Shown here one piece after another: positions 9,649 to 21,703 of a stretch of 64,000 nt of DNA. Where the stretch lies: contig NZ_AP025523.1 in assembly GCF_027923555.1 (NCBI RefSeq), positions 3,104,484 through 3,168,483 on the forward strand, in the 5' to 3' direction. Numbering within the stretch: the first letter of the stretch is position 1; every line of letters begins with the position of its first letter. The DNA is from Vulcanimicrobium alpinum (GTDB lineage Bacteria; Vulcanimicrobiota; Vulcanimicrobiia; Vulcanimicrobiales; Vulcanimicrobiaceae). The notes under the pieces are model-generated. The model was not told the origin of the DNA. It worked only from the letters and a program-made list of their open reading frames with translations, and searched no databases. Position numbers and translations under genes: made by a program.

Positions 9649-9693
9649 GGCCGCTGACAGACCGTTCCCAAGCGCGCGACCTATGCTCGACGC

Positions 9694-10344
9694 ATGGATA
9701 CCGTTGAGGCGGCCGACGCGGCGCGCATCTCTGCCGCCGCCATCGCGTACGTCCGCGCGGCGATCATGCCGGGCGTCATCCGTGCGGGCACGCCGCTGCT
9801 TCCGTTCACGCTGTTCGACAGCCGCGATCTGCCGTTCTCGAGCAGCGCGCTGCTGGTGCGCGGACCGCTCGTCATCACGCTGACGCGCGGCTCGTGGTGC
9901 CCGTACTGCGTCGCCGATCTGATCGCGCTGGAACGGCGCGCGCGCGACTTCGCCGCGCTCGGCGCGACGCTGGTCGCGCTCTCACCGGAGCGCGCGCCGC
10001 GGGGCGATCGCCTGCGCGCCGAGCGCGGGCTCTCGTTCCCGCTGCTCGTCGACAAAGGGCTTCACGTGGCGCGCTCGCTGGGTCTCGCGTACGATCTCCC
10101 TGCCGACGCGTGTGCGCTCTACCGCGACGTCCATCACCTCGATCTGGGGGAGATCAACGCCGACGGGCGCTGGGCGCTGCCCGTCACGGCGCGCGTCGTC
10201 GTCGATGCCGCCGGGATCGTCCGGCACGTCGCCGCCGATCCCGATCACACGCGCCGTACCGATCCACTGGTAACGCTCGCGGTCCTGCGCGCGATCGGTG
10301 CCGCGGCGCCCGCGCGCAACGTGCAGCGGCTCACCCGTCCTTGA
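9694..10344 (+). CDS. Peroxiredoxin-like thioredoxin-fold protein (AhpC/TSA family)
   Basis: A 216-residue cytoplasmic thioredoxin-fold protein with the redox motif GSWCPYC (Cys69 and Cys72) placed after LVITLTRG, as in the peroxiredoxin-like AhpC/TSA family that reduces alkyl peroxides with a CxxC active site. The following segments LVALSPE and LSFPLLVDKGLHVARSLGL fit the fold. It is a free-standing gene behind the oxidase-like gene, whose H2O2 product it could help remove (inference). Its end overlaps the convergent GntR gene by 14 bases. Confidence 0.82.
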   Translation: MDTVEAADAARISAAAIAYVRAAIMPGVIRAGTPLLPFTLFDSRDLPFSSSALLVRGPLVITLTRGSWCPYCVADLIALERRARDFAALGATLVALSPERAPRGDRLRAERGLSFPLLVDKGLHVARSLGLAYDLPADACALYRDVHHLDLGEINADGRWALPVTARVVVDAAGIVRHVAADPDHTRRTDPLVTLAVLRAIGAAAPARNVQRLTRP

Positions 10345-11002
10345 CGCGGTCGGGGAACGCCGGGGGCGTCGTCTCGATCCCGCGCAGCGCGTGCACGACG
10401 CCGCGCAGATGGCGCCGCATCGCCGCTTCCGCGCCGTCTTCGTCGCCGGCGCAGATGCGCTCGACGATCGCGCGATGCTCGGCAAGCGATTGCGCGGGCC
10501 GTCCGGGCTGCAAGATCGTGAGAAACTGGTAGCGCACCGCCTGCGACTGCAGATTCGAGAGCATCTTCGTCGCGGTGGCGTGGGACGCGATCGCGAGGAT
10601 CTCCGCGTGCAGGTTCGCGTTGAGCTGCGAGTAGCCCAGCAGATCGCCCGCCGCGGCGCGCTGTTCCATCTGGGCGACGATCGCGCGCAGCCGATCGCGC
10701 TGCGCGCCGTCGGCGCGTTCCGCGGCGCAGCGCGCGACCAAACCTTCGATCGTGGCGCGTACCTCCACGATCTCGATCGCTTCGTCGACGGCGATCACGC
10801 GGACGCGCGCGCCGCGATTGCGCTCGCGGCTCACCAGCCCCTCCGCTTCCAGGCGGGCGAGGCTCGCCCGGACGTTCGCGCGTGACGTCCCGATCCGGGC
10901 CGCGAGTTCTTCTTCGACGAGCCGCTCGTTCGGCGAGAGCCGGCCGTCGACGATCGCCTCGCGCAGGTGTTCGTAGGCCGAGCGTCCGAATGGGGGCGCC
11001 AT
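10331..11002 (-). CDS. GntR-family regulator with FCD domain, likely regulator of the lig operon
   Basis: A 223-residue FadR-type regulator. The winged helix spans about residues 10-75 ([19 protein letters not shown], then [20 protein letters not shown]) and the helical FCD effector domain follows, with conserved metal/ligand positions in [12 protein letters not shown] and EHRAIVERI. The ATG at 11002 is the only start that leaves the HTH complete. It shares the palindrome CATG with the start codon of the divergent lig operon, so there is no intergenic space. By position it probably controls protocatechuate catabolism in response to a pathway acid; that role is inferred. Confidence 0.88.
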   Translation of the reverse strand: MAPPFGRSAYEHLREAIVDGRLSPNERLVEEELAARIGTSRANVRASLARLEAEGLVSRERNRGARVRVIAVDEAIEIVEVRATIEGLVARCAAERADGAQRDRLRAIVAQMEQRAAAGDLLGYSQLNANLHAEILAIASHATATKMLSNLQSQAVRYQFLTILQPGRPAQSLAEHRAIVERICAGDEDGAEAAMRRHLRGVVHALRGIETTPPAFPDRVKDG

Positions 11003-11804
11003 GATTGTCGCCAATCTTGGCGCCGCAGCGATCGCTGTCCTGGGACTCGGCGAAGCGGGCTCGCTGATGGCGCGCGATCTCACGCGCGCAGGGGCGACGG
11101 TGCGGGGCTACGACCCCGACCTGCACGGCGATCTCAGCGGTATCCCGCTCGCCGCGAGTCCGGCCGAGGCGGTTCGGGGCGCTGCCGTCGTGCTGTCGGT
11201 GAACTGGGCCCGGGTTGCGCTCGACGTCGCCCGAGACGCGCTGCCGCACCTGCGGCCCGGTGCAATCTTTGCCGACTGCAACACAGCCGGCCCGGCACTC
11301 AAAGCGGAGTTGGCGTCGCTCTTCGCCGGCGGATCGGCGGCGTTCGTCGATGTCGCGATGATGGCGCCCGTGCCGCCGCTCGGCATCCGCGTTCCGATGT
11401 TCCTCGCCGGCGCGGGCGCCGAGCGGCTTGCGCCGATCCTGCGGCGATTCGGGACGCCGGTCGACGTCGTCGGCCCGACGGCCGGCGACGCCGCCGCGCG
11501 AAAGCTCACGCGCTCCGTCTTCTTCAAAGGGATGTCGGCTGCGATCTGGGAGGCGCTGGAAGCGGCCCGCGCCGCCGGCGTCGAGGAGTGGCTGCGCGCC
11601 GATATCGCGCGCACGCTCTCGGAAGCCAACGCCGCGACGCTCGAGCGCATCGTCGAGGGGACGCGCAGGCACGCGCGGCGCCGCGCGCACGAAATGACCG
11701 ATGCCGCCGCGCTGCTCGATCAGCTCGGCGTGCCGTCGACGATCGCGCGCGCTACCGCGGCGTCGCTCGAGCGCGTCGTCGCCGAACAGGGCGCATCCGT
11801 ATGA
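11001..11804 (+). CDS. NAD(P)-dependent oxidoreductase with DUF1932 domain, first gene of the lig operon
   Basis: A 267-residue member of the 6-phosphogluconate/beta-hydroxyacid dehydrogenase superfamily. The Rossmann motif [17 protein letters not shown] starts at about residue 11. The C-terminal helical domain contains [19 protein letters not shown], the DUF1932 pattern with the lysine expected at the active site. Its stop overlaps the aldolase start by 4 bases, so it is part of the protocatechuate operon. No step of the known 4,5-cleavage route needs such an enzyme. It may reduce a side product or feed another acid into the route. The start must be at 11001 because no later ATG, GTG or TTG precedes the nucleotide-binding motif. 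Confidence 0.85.
   Translation: MIVANLGAAAIAVLGLGEAGSLMARDLTRAGATVRGYDPDLHGDLSGIPLAASPAEAVRGAAVVLSVNWARVALDVARDALPHLRPGAIFADCNTAGPALKAELASLFAGGSAAFVDVAMMAPVPPLGIRVPMFLAGAGAERLAPILRRFGTPVDVVGPTAGDAAARKLTRSVFFKGMSAAIWEALEAARAAGVEEWLRADIARTLSEANAATLERIVEGTRRHARRRAHEMTDAAALLDQLGVPSTIARATAASLERVVAEQGASV
11004..11015. promoter_or_regulatory. Possible operator between the regulator and the lig operon
   Basis: ATTG (11004-11007) and CAAT (11012-11015) form an inverted repeat with a 4-base spacer, flanked by GGCGCC at 10995-11000 and again at 11019-11024. It sits on the overlapping start codons of the two divergent genes, where a FadR-type dimer could block both. The symmetry is visible; that it is an operator is inference. 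Confidence 0.35.
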
Positions 11805-12511
11805 GCGGCGTCGTGGTGCGGAACATCGAGCGCACGGCGCCGGACGTGCTCGCGCCGCTGGCGGAACGCGGCGTCGCGACGGTCCACGAAGCGCTCGGCC
11901 GCACCGGTCTCATGGCCTCGTTCATGCGCCCGATCTACCGCGGCGCAGCGATCGCGGGCAACGCGTTGACCGTCACCGTCGCGCCCGGCGACAACACGAT
12001 GATCCACGTCGCCGTCGAGCTGTGCCGCGACGGCGACGTGCTCGTCGTCGTGCCGACGTCGCCGTGCGAAGACGGGTACTTCGGTGACTTGTTCGGCGGC
12101 GCGCTCAAAGCGCGCGGGGTACAGGGACTCATCATCGAGGCCGGCTGCCGCGACGTGCGCAGCCTCGAAGAGATGCGCTTCCCGGTGTGGTCGAAGGCGA
12201 TCTTCGCGCAGGGAACCGTGAAGGAAACCCTCGGTGAGATCAACCTCCCGGTCGTGTGCGCGCGGGCGCGCGTCGAGCCGGGGGATGCGATCGTCGCCGA
12301 TGACGACGGCGTGCTGGTCGTCCCGCGTGCGCGCGTGCGCGAAGCGCTCGACGCGTCGGCGGCGCGCATCGAGAAAGAGACGAAGAATCGCGCGCGCTTC
12401 GCCGCCGGCGAGGTCGGCTTGGACGTCTACGGGATGCGCGAGAAACTCGCCGCCAAAGGCCTGCGCTACTACGACGACGCCCGCGCGTTGGCAGAAGGAC
12501 GCACGTCGTGA
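11801..12511 (+). CDS. ligK: 4-carboxy-4-hydroxy-2-oxoadipate aldolase (RraA-like)
   Basis: A 236-residue RraA-fold class II aldolase that splits 4-carboxy-4-hydroxy-2-oxoadipate into pyruvate and oxaloacetate, the last step of the protocatechuate 4,5-cleavage pathway. The [17 protein letters not shown] segment and the following EAGCRD motif supply the arginine and aspartate that position substrate and divalent metal. Length and surrounding genes match LigK/GalC/PmdF rather than the RNase regulator RraA. It is joined to its neighbours by 4-base ATGA overlaps on both sides. Confidence 0.9.
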   Translation: MSGVVVRNIERTAPDVLAPLAERGVATVHEALGRTGLMASFMRPIYRGAAIAGNALTVTVAPGDNTMIHVAVELCRDGDVLVVVPTSPCEDGYFGDLFGGALKARGVQGLIIEAGCRDVRSLEEMRFPVWSKAIFAQGTVKETLGEINLPVVCARARVEPGDAIVADDDGVLVVPRARVREALDASAARIEKETKNRARFAAGEVGLDVYGMREKLAAKGLRYYDDARALAEGRTS

Positions 12512-13623
12512 TGCAGACCGCGATCCCGTGCACGCTGATGCGCGGCGGCACGTCGAAGGGTCCGTTCTTCCTCGCGGCAGATTTGCCGAGCGATCCGGGA
12601 CTGCGCGACCGCGTCCTGCTCGCGGCGATGGGCTCGCCCGACGCGCGCCAGATCGACGGGATCGGCGGCGCCGACTCGCTGACCAGCAAGGTCGCCATCG
12701 TTTCCCCGTCGACGCGCGACGACGCCGACGTCGACTATCTTTTTCTGCAGGTCGTCGTCGACGAACCGCGCGTCGATGCATCGCAGAACTGCGGCAACAT
12801 GCTGGCCGGGATCGGACCGTTCGCGCTCGAGCGCGGGCTCGTCGCAGCGTCCGGTCAGGAGACGAAGGTCCGCATCCACATGGTCAACACCGCGAGCATC
12901 GCGGTCGCGACGGTGCAGACCCCCGGCGGCCGCGTCCGCTACGACGGCGATGCGCGGATCGACGGCGTCCCCGGGACCGCCGCACCGATCGTGATAGACT
13001 TCCTCGATATCGCCGGCTCGAGCACGGGTGGGGCGCTGCTGCCGACCGGCAACGTGCGCGACGTGATCGACGGCGTCGAGGCGACGCTGATCGACAACGG
13101 GATGCCGGTCGTCGTGATGCGCGCCTCCGATTTCGGGAAGACCGGTCACGAACCGCCCGCAGAACTCGAGGCCGACGCCGCACTAAAGGCGCGCGTTGAG
13201 CGGGTGCGCCTTGCCGCGGGCCGGCTGATGCAGCTCGGCGACGTCGCGAAGAAGACCGTCCCGAAGATGTGCCTGATCGGCGCGCCGCAGCACGGCGGCG
13301 CGTTGTCGACGCGCAACTTCATCCCGCACAAGGTGCATACGGCGATCGGCGTGTTCGGCGCGGTCAGCGTCGCGACGGCGTGCGCGTATCCGGGGACTGT
13401 CGCGGCGGAGATCGCAGGCGGCGGCACGCGCCTTGGCGCCCGCACGCTCGAGATCGAGCACCCGACCGGGTTCTTCACCGTCGAGATGCTGCTCGTCGAC
13501 GACGGCGGGAAGCCGCGGGTCGAACGTTCGGCGCTGCTGCGCACCGCCCGCGCGCTGATGCGCGGCGACGTGCTGATCCCCTCCGCGGTCTGGGACCGTA
13601 CGCTGCAAGGAGCGACTGCGTGA
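12508..13623 (+). CDS. ligU: 4-oxalomesaconate tautomerase (PrpF superfamily)
   Basis: A 371-residue PrpF-type isomerase that moves the double bond of 4-oxalomesaconate to give the substrate of the hydratase. It starts with the family motif [14 protein letters not shown]; the catalytic lysine is expected in [11 protein letters not shown] and a conserved cysteine in [15 protein letters not shown]. Closely similar functions are LigU in Sphingobium and GalD in Pseudomonas. GTGA joins its end to the hydratase gene. PrpF of the methylcitrate cycle is the main alternative, but the gene context argues strongly for the lig role. Confidence 0.88.
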   Translation: MMQTAIPCTLMRGGTSKGPFFLAADLPSDPGLRDRVLLAAMGSPDARQIDGIGGADSLTSKVAIVSPSTRDDADVDYLFLQVVVDEPRVDASQNCGNMLAGIGPFALERGLVAASGQETKVRIHMVNTASIAVATVQTPGGRVRYDGDARIDGVPGTAAPIVIDFLDIAGSSTGGALLPTGNVRDVIDGVEATLIDNGMPVVVMRASDFGKTGHEPPAELEADAALKARVERVRLAAGRLMQLGDVAKKTVPKMCLIGAPQHGGALSTRNFIPHKVHTAIGVFGAVSVATACAYPGTVAAEIAGGGTRLGARTLEIEHPTGFFTVEMLLVDDGGKPRVERSALLRTARALMRGDVLIPSAVWDRTLQGATA

Positions 13624-14645
13624 TCGTCGACTGTCACGGACATTACACTACCGCGCCGAAGGCGCTCCAGGACTTCCGCGACGCGCAGATCGCCGCGCTC
13701 GGCGATCCCTCGGCCGGGCCGTCGCCCGACAGCATCCGCATCAGCGACGACGAGATCCGCGAGAGCCTCGAGAACGCGCAGTTGACGCTGCAGCGCGAGC
13801 GCGGGACCGATCTGACGATCTTCTCACCGCGGGCATCGGCGATGGCGCACCACATCGGCGACGAAGCGACAAGCATGGCCTGGACGCGTGCGTGCAACGA
13901 CCTGATCGCACGCGTCTGCGAACTCTACCCGCAGAACTTCGTCGGGGTCTGTCAGCTCCCGCAATCGCCGGGCGCGCCGCTGGCGCACAGCGTGCGCGAA
14001 CTCGAGCGGTGCGTGAACGAACTCGGTTTCATCGGCTGCAACCTCAACCCGGATCCGTCGGGCGGTCACTGGACGAGTCCGCCCCTTACCGATCGCCACT
14101 GGTATCCGCTCTACGAGAAGATGGCGGAACTCGACGTCCCGGCGATGGTCCACGTCAGCTCGTCGTGCAACCCGAACTTCCACGCCACGGGCGCGCACTA
14201 CATCAACGCCGATACCACGGCGTTCATGCAGTTCCTCACCTCGGATCTGTTCCGCGACTTCCCGACGCTGCGCTTCGTGATCCCGCACGGCGGCGGCGCC
14301 ATCCCGTATCATTGGGGACGCTACCGCGGCCTGGCGCAGGACATGAAGCGCCCGCCGCTGGGCGAACTGTTGCTCAACAACGTCTTTTTCGACACCTGCG
14401 TCTATCACCAGCCGGGGATCGACCTACTCGCGACGGTGATTCCGGTGAAGAACATCATCTTCGGTTCGGAGATGGTGGGCGCCGTGCGGGGCGTCGACCC
14501 CGAGACCGGTCACAACTACGACGATACGAAACGCTACATCGACGCGCTGCCGCTCGGCGACGCCGACAAACGGAAGATCTTCTCCGAGAACGCGGCCCGC
14601 GTCTACCCGCGGCTCGCGCGGAAGCTCGCGGAGGCCGCCCCGTGA
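13620..14645 (+). CDS. ligJ: 4-oxalomesaconate hydratase (amidohydrolase 2 family)
   Basis: A 341-residue metal-dependent TIM-barrel enzyme, the same length as LigJ of Sphingobium. It hydrates the tautomerised intermediate (2-keto-4-carboxy-3-hexenedioate) to 4-carboxy-4-hydroxy-2-oxoadipate. VDCHGHY gives the first metal histidines, VHVSSSCNPNFH lies mid-barrel, and PHGGGAIPYHWGRYRG and FGSEMVGAVRG are typical of this hydratase rather than of decarboxylases. The GTG at 13620 overlaps the preceding stop; its own end overlaps the next GTG. Confidence 0.92.
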   Translation: MIVDCHGHYTTAPKALQDFRDAQIAALGDPSAGPSPDSIRISDDEIRESLENAQLTLQRERGTDLTIFSPRASAMAHHIGDEATSMAWTRACNDLIARVCELYPQNFVGVCQLPQSPGAPLAHSVRELERCVNELGFIGCNLNPDPSGGHWTSPPLTDRHWYPLYEKMAELDVPAMVHVSSSCNPNFHATGAHYINADTTAFMQFLTSDLFRDFPTLRFVIPHGGGAIPYHWGRYRGLAQDMKRPPLGELLLNNVFFDTCVYHQPGIDLLATVIPVKNIIFGSEMVGAVRGVDPETGHNYDDTKRYIDALPLGDADKRKIFSENAARVYPRLARKLAEAAP

Positions 14646-15534
14646 CGACGTCGTTCACGATGGACGAGGACTACCGTCCGTACCATCCCAACCCGCGCAA
14701 GCCCAGCTACACGCCGCCGCACGGCGCGGTCGATGCCCACTGCCACGTCTTCGGACCGGGCGACACGTTCCCGTACGCGCCGGAGCGGAAGTACACGCCG
14801 TGCGACGCGCCCAAGGAACAGCTCTTCGCGCTGCGCGACTTTCTCGGCTTCGACAAGAACGTCATCGTGCAGGCGAGCTGCCACGGCCGCGACAACGCGG
14901 CGCTCGTCGACGCGCTGCGGTCTTCGAGCGGCAAGGCGAAGGGCGTCGCGGTCGTCCGCTACGACATCACCGACGACGAACTGCGCGAACTTGACGCCGC
15001 CGGCGTTCGCGGCGTGCGCTTCAACTTCGTCAAGCGGCTCGTCGACTCGACGCCGCGCGAGAATTACCTGCGCGTTGCCGAGAAGATCGCACGGCTCGGC
15101 TGGCACATCGTCGTCTACTTCGAGGCGCCGGAGCTCGAAAGCCTCACACCGTTTTTGACGTCGCTGCCGGGGACGATCGTCGTCGATCACATGGGCCGTC
15201 CCGACATCGCCAAAGGCGTCGACGACGCGGAGTTCCGGCGCTTCGTGCGGCTGCTCGAAGAGCACGAGAACATCTGGGTGAAGGTCACCTGTCCCGAGCG
15301 GCTGACCGTGCAGGGGCCGCCGTACGACGACGTGGTGCCGTTTCAGCGCATGCTGACGGAGCGCTTCTCCGACCGCGTCCTGTGGGGCACCGATTGGCCG
15401 CACCCCAACATGACGTGGATCGTCCCCGACGACGGCGCACTGGTCGACCTGATCCCGCGCTTCGCGCGGACGCCGGAGCTGCAGCAGAAGCTCCTGGTCG
15501 ACAATCCGGTGCGGCTCTATTGGGAGGATCGCCG

Positions 15535-15538
<4 letters not shown>
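14642..15538 (+). CDS. ligI: 2-pyrone-4,6-dicarboxylate lactonase
   Basis: A 298-residue amidohydrolase that hydrolyses 2-pyrone-4,6-dicarboxylate to 4-oxalomesaconate. The HxH pair is in GAVDAHCHVFGP near residue 32, QASCHGRDN lies near residue 77, GVRFNFVKRLVD supplies substrate-carboxylate arginines, and GTDWPHPNM holds the catalytic aspartate. Length and motifs agree with LigI, one of the few amidohydrolases able to work without a metal. It is linked by GTGA and ATGA overlaps to the genes on each side. Confidence 0.93.
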
Positions 15539-17712
<2,174 letters not shown>

Positions 17713-18712
17713 ACCGGCGGCCCGGCACCATCATCAGCGCGACGCCGGCGAGGATGATCGCGCTCGCGATCGCCTCCGCCGGGGTAAACCGTTCGCGGAA
17801 CAGCACCATGCCGAGGATCACCGCGACCAGCGGATTCACGTACGCGTAGGTCGAGGCGAGCGCCGCGTTTGCCGCCTGCATCGTGTACAAGTACGCGCTG
17901 TATGCGACGAGGCTCCCGCAGACGATAAGCCAGGCGAGGCCCGCGAGCGATTCCGGCGTGAACGATGCGGCGCCGACGTGCCGCCACTCCCCGGTCAGCG
18001 CCGCCTCGAGGCCGAGCAGGATCCCGCCGGCGATCATCTGCAGCGAGGTAGCGACCGTAAGGCTCGCGGCGGGAGCGGCGCGGCGCTGATAGATCGAGCC
18101 GAACGCCCACGAGATGCTCGCGAGCAGCGCGACGATCGCCGGCCAGAGCGCGAACGCCCCGCCCGATTTCGACTGCAGGAGCAGCGCCAGGCCGGCGAAG
18201 CCGAGCAGCATCCCGGCGATCGCGGGACGCGACGGACGCTCGCCGCCCCACGCGAACGCGATGAGCGCCATCCACACCGGCGCGAGCGAGAGCAGCAGGG
18301 AGTTGAGCCCGGTCGGTAAGAATTGCACCGTCCAGGCGGTCATCCCGTTGCCGAACAGCAGCAGCGTCGCGCCGGTGACGACGGCACGCACGAGATCGGC
18401 GCGAGTGACACGGAGTTTGCGGCGCGCAGCGGCGACGGCGAGCAGGACGAGACCCGCGATCGTGAACCGGATCGATGCCATCGCAAACGGTGGGATCGCG
18501 CTCACGGCGAGGTGCATCGCTGCGAACGTCGAGCCCCAGAGAATCCAAACCGCCGCGAGCGCGGCGATCAGCCGCAGGTCGACGCGTTCGAGTCCCGTGC
18601 GCCGCGCCGCGATGGTTCCCTGTGCCACATTTCGTTACGACGCGAACGGGCCGGCGGCGGTTGCGGCGCGCCCCTTGCCGCGCGGGGCGCGGCGCGTGAA
18701 CGGGTCGGCGCA

Positions 18713-19237
18713 ATGACGTACGCACATCCCGCCTTCGTCGCGGCCGCGCGCAGTACACCGGTACGGCTCGGGTCGCTGAGCGTTCCGGCCTCCGCACGCA
18801 AGAACGTCGAGGCCGCGTTCGCCTACCTCTCGCAGGACGCCGTCGAGCGGACGCTGATCGATCGGCTGCTCCACGGTCCCGCGCAGCACCGCATCACGAT
18901 CAACCACCATGACGACGACTCCTACGATCCGAACACGCACGCGATCCACTGGGATCCGCATAGCGCGCTGCTGACGACCGACGGCGGCCGCCAGTCGCCG
19001 GCGCTCGGGCTCGGTCACGAGATCGACCACGCGCTCGAAAACGCGCGGATCGAAGACCGCCTGCAGGCGATGCTCGATCCCGACTACGACACGCTCGAGG
19101 AGCGCCGCGTCATCGTCGGCTCCGAACGCCACGCCGCAACGACCCTGCACGAAGCGATCCGGCACGATCACGCGGGGACGTGCTACAAGGTCGCGAGCCC
19201 GACCGCACGCCGGGCGCAGTTCCTGCGCCCGGCGTGA
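18713..19237 (+). CDS. Putative M91-like (NleD-type) zinc metallopeptidase
   Basis: A 174-residue protein with a clear zincin motif GHEIDHALE (His102, Glu103, His106) preceded by a beta-strand region ITINHHDDDSYDPN and followed by EERRVIVGSERHAATTLHEA. This order resembles the M91 peptidase family, known from the type III effector NleD and from many uncharacterised genes. No signal peptide is seen. GC content is like the neighbours. A GC-rich 7-bp hairpin (18668-18690) lies just upstream. The family call is by motif only; its substrate is unknown. Confidence 0.6.
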   Translation: MTYAHPAFVAAARSTPVRLGSLSVPASARKNVEAAFAYLSQDAVERTLIDRLLHGPAQHRITINHHDDDSYDPNTHAIHWDPHSALLTTDGGRQSPALGLGHEIDHALENARIEDRLQAMLDPDYDTLEERRVIVGSERHAATTLHEAIRHDHAGTCYKVASPTARRAQFLRPA

Positions 19238-19246
19238 CGGTGCGGC

Positions 19247-21703
19247 TTAGCGCTTGCGGGTCGTGCCGCTGCGGACCGGACGCGTCGCGCGGTTCGCCGA
19301 GCGCTTCGCGCTCGGACGCAACGCGACGACGTTGCTCTGCGGGGCGCTTTCGGTGACGCCGAGCATCACGGGATGGATCACCCGCTTGCCGAGCGCGGTC
19401 GCGAAGACCTCGCTGAGCTCGTCGACGAACACGAACTGCATCGTGTCGCGGACTTCCTTCGGGACGTCCTCGAGATCGATCTCGTTGCGCCGCGGGAGCA
19501 GCACCTTCTTGATCCCGGCGCGCTTCGCGCCCAGGACCTTCTCCTTGACGCCGCCGATCGGGAGTACCTGACCGGTGAGCGTGATCTCGCCGGTCATCGC
19601 GAGTTCCGGATCCACCTTGAGCCCGGTGAGCAGCGACGCGATCGAGGTCGCGAGAGAGACGCCCGCCGAGGGTCCGTCTTTCGGCACCGCACCGGCCGGG
19701 ATGTGGATGTGCAGATCGTGCTTCGCGAACCAGTCGTCGGAGAGTCCGATCTCGCTTGAGCGCGAGCGCAGGAACGAGATCGCGGCGGTGGCGGACTCTT
19801 TCATCACGTCGCCGAGCTGACCGGTGAGCGTGAATTTTCCCGTCCCGGGCATCGCGGTCGTTTCGATGAACAGGATGTCGCCGCCGACCGGCGTGTACGC
19901 CAGCCCCGTCGCGACGCCGACCGACGCTGTCCGTCGCTTCACTTCGTTGTAGAATCGCGGCTTCGAGAGGTAGTCGACCAGATTCTCGGGCTTGATCTTC
20001 GCCTTGTACTTCGCGTCCTCGGCGATCCTGCGCGCGACCTTGCGGAAGATCGTCCCGATCTCGCGCTCGAGGTTGCGCACCCCGGCTTCGCGCGTGTAGT
20101 CGACGATGATCTGCTTGAGCGCGGTGTCGGCGAGCTGTGCCTGGTTGTCCTTGAGTCCGTTGGCTTTCTTCTGCTTCGGCACCAGGTACCGTTTGGCGAT
20201 CTGGAGTTTCTCCAGCTCGGTGTAGCCCGAGAGGTTGATGATCTCCATGCGGTCGCGCAGCGGTCCGCTGATCGAGTCCAGCGTGTTCGCGGTGCAGATG
20301 AAGAGGACGCGCGAGAGATCGAACGGCAGGTCGAGGTAGTGGTCGCGGAACGTGTTGTTCTGCTCCGGATCAAGCACTTCGAGCAGCGCCGACTGCGGGT
20401 CGCCGCGGAAGTCGCCGCCGACCTTGTCGATCTCGTCGATCATCATCACCGGGTTGTTGGTCCCGGCGTCACGCAGCGCGCGGATGATCGAGCCCGGCAT
20501 CGCGCCGATGTAGGTCCGACGGTGGCCGCGGATCTCCGCTTCGTCGCGGACGCCGCCGACCGAGAGACGGATGAACTTGCGGCCCATCGCCTTTGCGATC
20601 GACTGCCCGAGCGACGTCTTCCCGACGCCCGGCGGTCCGACGAAGCACAGGATTGGTCCCGTCAGCTTGTTCTTCAGCTTGCCGACGGCGAGGTACTCGA
20701 CGATGCGGTCCTTGATCTTCTCGAGGTCGTAGTGGTCTTCGTCGAGGATCTCGCGTGCGCGCGAGATCTCGATCTGATCCGACGTCGAGATCCCCCACGG
20801 GAGCTGGGTGAGCCAGTCGAGGTAGGTGCGGATCACCGAGTATTCCGGCGACGCAGTGGGGACTTTCGAGAGCCGGTCCAACTCGCGGTCGGCCGCCTTG
20901 CGGACGTCCTCGGGCATGTTGGCCTCGTCGACCTTCTTGCGCAGTTCGTTCGCTTCGGCTTGCTGCGGATCGGATTCGCCGAGCTCTTCCTGAATCGCGC
21001 GGAGCTGCTGGCGCAGGTAGAACTCGCGCTGGTTCTTCTCCATCTCGCGCTGGATGTCCGATTGGATCTTGTGCCCGAGCTCCACCACTTCGAGTTCCTT
21101 GGTGATGAGCATCGTGAGCTTGCGCAGCCGCTTGGCGGTATCGCGCTCTTCGAGGATCGCCTGACGGTCGGCCGTCTCCAGGCGCATCGTCGACGCGACG
21201 AAGTACGAGAGCAAGTTCGGATCGGAGATGTTGTTGACTTCCATCTCCATCTCGCGCGGCGCTTGCGGCAGATAGCCGAGCAATTTCTGGAACAGCTGTC
21301 CCAGATTGCGCTGCATCGCGACGAGCTGCTCGGTCTCGTTGGTGATGTCCGGGAGTTCGGTGAACGTCGCCGCCAGATACGGTTCCGTCGCGACGAATTG
21401 ATCGACGCGGAAGACGGGGCCGCCGGCGACGATGCAGCGCAGCGTCCCGTCGGGAACTTTCAGCATCTTCTGGATCGTGCCGATCGTGCCGATGCGGCGC
21501 ACGTCGTCGGGACCGGGATCTTCGATCTCCTTGTCCTTGAGCGCGACGAGTCCGATCTGCTTGCCTTCGCGCAGCGCTTCTTCGACGAGCGCGATGCCCG
21601 GGCGCTTCACGACCGCGAGCGGGATGACGGTGTTGGGGAAGAGGACGGCGTCCTGCAGCGGCAGGATACCGAGAATTTCGGGGGCGGCGGCGGCTTTGGC
21701 CAT
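19247..21703 (-). CDS. lon: ATP-dependent protease Lon
   Basis: An 818-residue LonA-type protease. The N-terminal substrate-binding domain begins LGILPLQDAVLFPNTVIPLAV. The AAA+ module has Walker A GPPGVGKTSLGQ and sensor/arginine motifs. The protease domain has the dyad Ser679 (DGPSAGVSLA) and Lys720 (GGVKEKVLGAKRAG). It ends in a basic tail (KRSANRATRPVRSGTTRKR). It degrades misfolded and regulatory proteins. Its ATG overlaps the stop of hsp20 (TAATG), so it should be heat-induced with it from the CIRCE-bearing promoter region. Confidence 0.96.
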   Translation of the reverse strand: MAKAAAAPEILGILPLQDAVLFPNTVIPLAVVKRPGIALVEEALREGKQIGLVALKDKEIEDPGPDDVRRIGTIGTIQKMLKVPDGTLRCIVAGGPVFRVDQFVATEPYLAATFTELPDITNETEQLVAMQRNLGQLFQKLLGYLPQAPREMEMEVNNISDPNLLSYFVASTMRLETADRQAILEERDTAKRLRKLTMLITKELEVVELGHKIQSDIQREMEKNQREFYLRQQLRAIQEELGESDPQQAEANELRKKVDEANMPEDVRKAADRELDRLSKVPTASPEYSVIRTYLDWLTQLPWGISTSDQIEISRAREILDEDHYDLEKIKDRIVEYLAVGKLKNKLTGPILCFVGPPGVGKTSLGQSIAKAMGRKFIRLSVGGVRDEAEIRGHRRTYIGAMPGSIIRALRDAGTNNPVMMIDEIDKVGGDFRGDPQSALLEVLDPEQNNTFRDHYLDLPFDLSRVLFICTANTLDSISGPLRDRMEIINLSGYTELEKLQIAKRYLVPKQKKANGLKDNQAQLADTALKQIIVDYTREAGVRNLEREIGTIFRKVARRIAEDAKYKAKIKPENLVDYLSKPRFYNEVKRRTASVGVATGLAYTPVGGDILFIETTAMPGTGKFTLTGQLGDVMKESATAAISFLRSRSSEIGLSDDWFAKHDLHIHIPAGAVPKDGPSAGVSLATSIASLLTGLKVDPELAMTGEITLTGQVLPIGGVKEKVLGAKRAGIKKVLLPRRNEIDLEDVPKEVRDTMQFVFVDELSEVFATALGKRVIHPVMLGVTESAPQSNVVALRPSAKRSANRATRPVRSGTTRKR

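Noticed and set aside
18668-18690. GC-rich 7-bp hairpin upstream of the M91-like gene as a terminator.
   Set aside because: No U-run, and it lies between divergent genes; may be chance in such GC-rich DNA.
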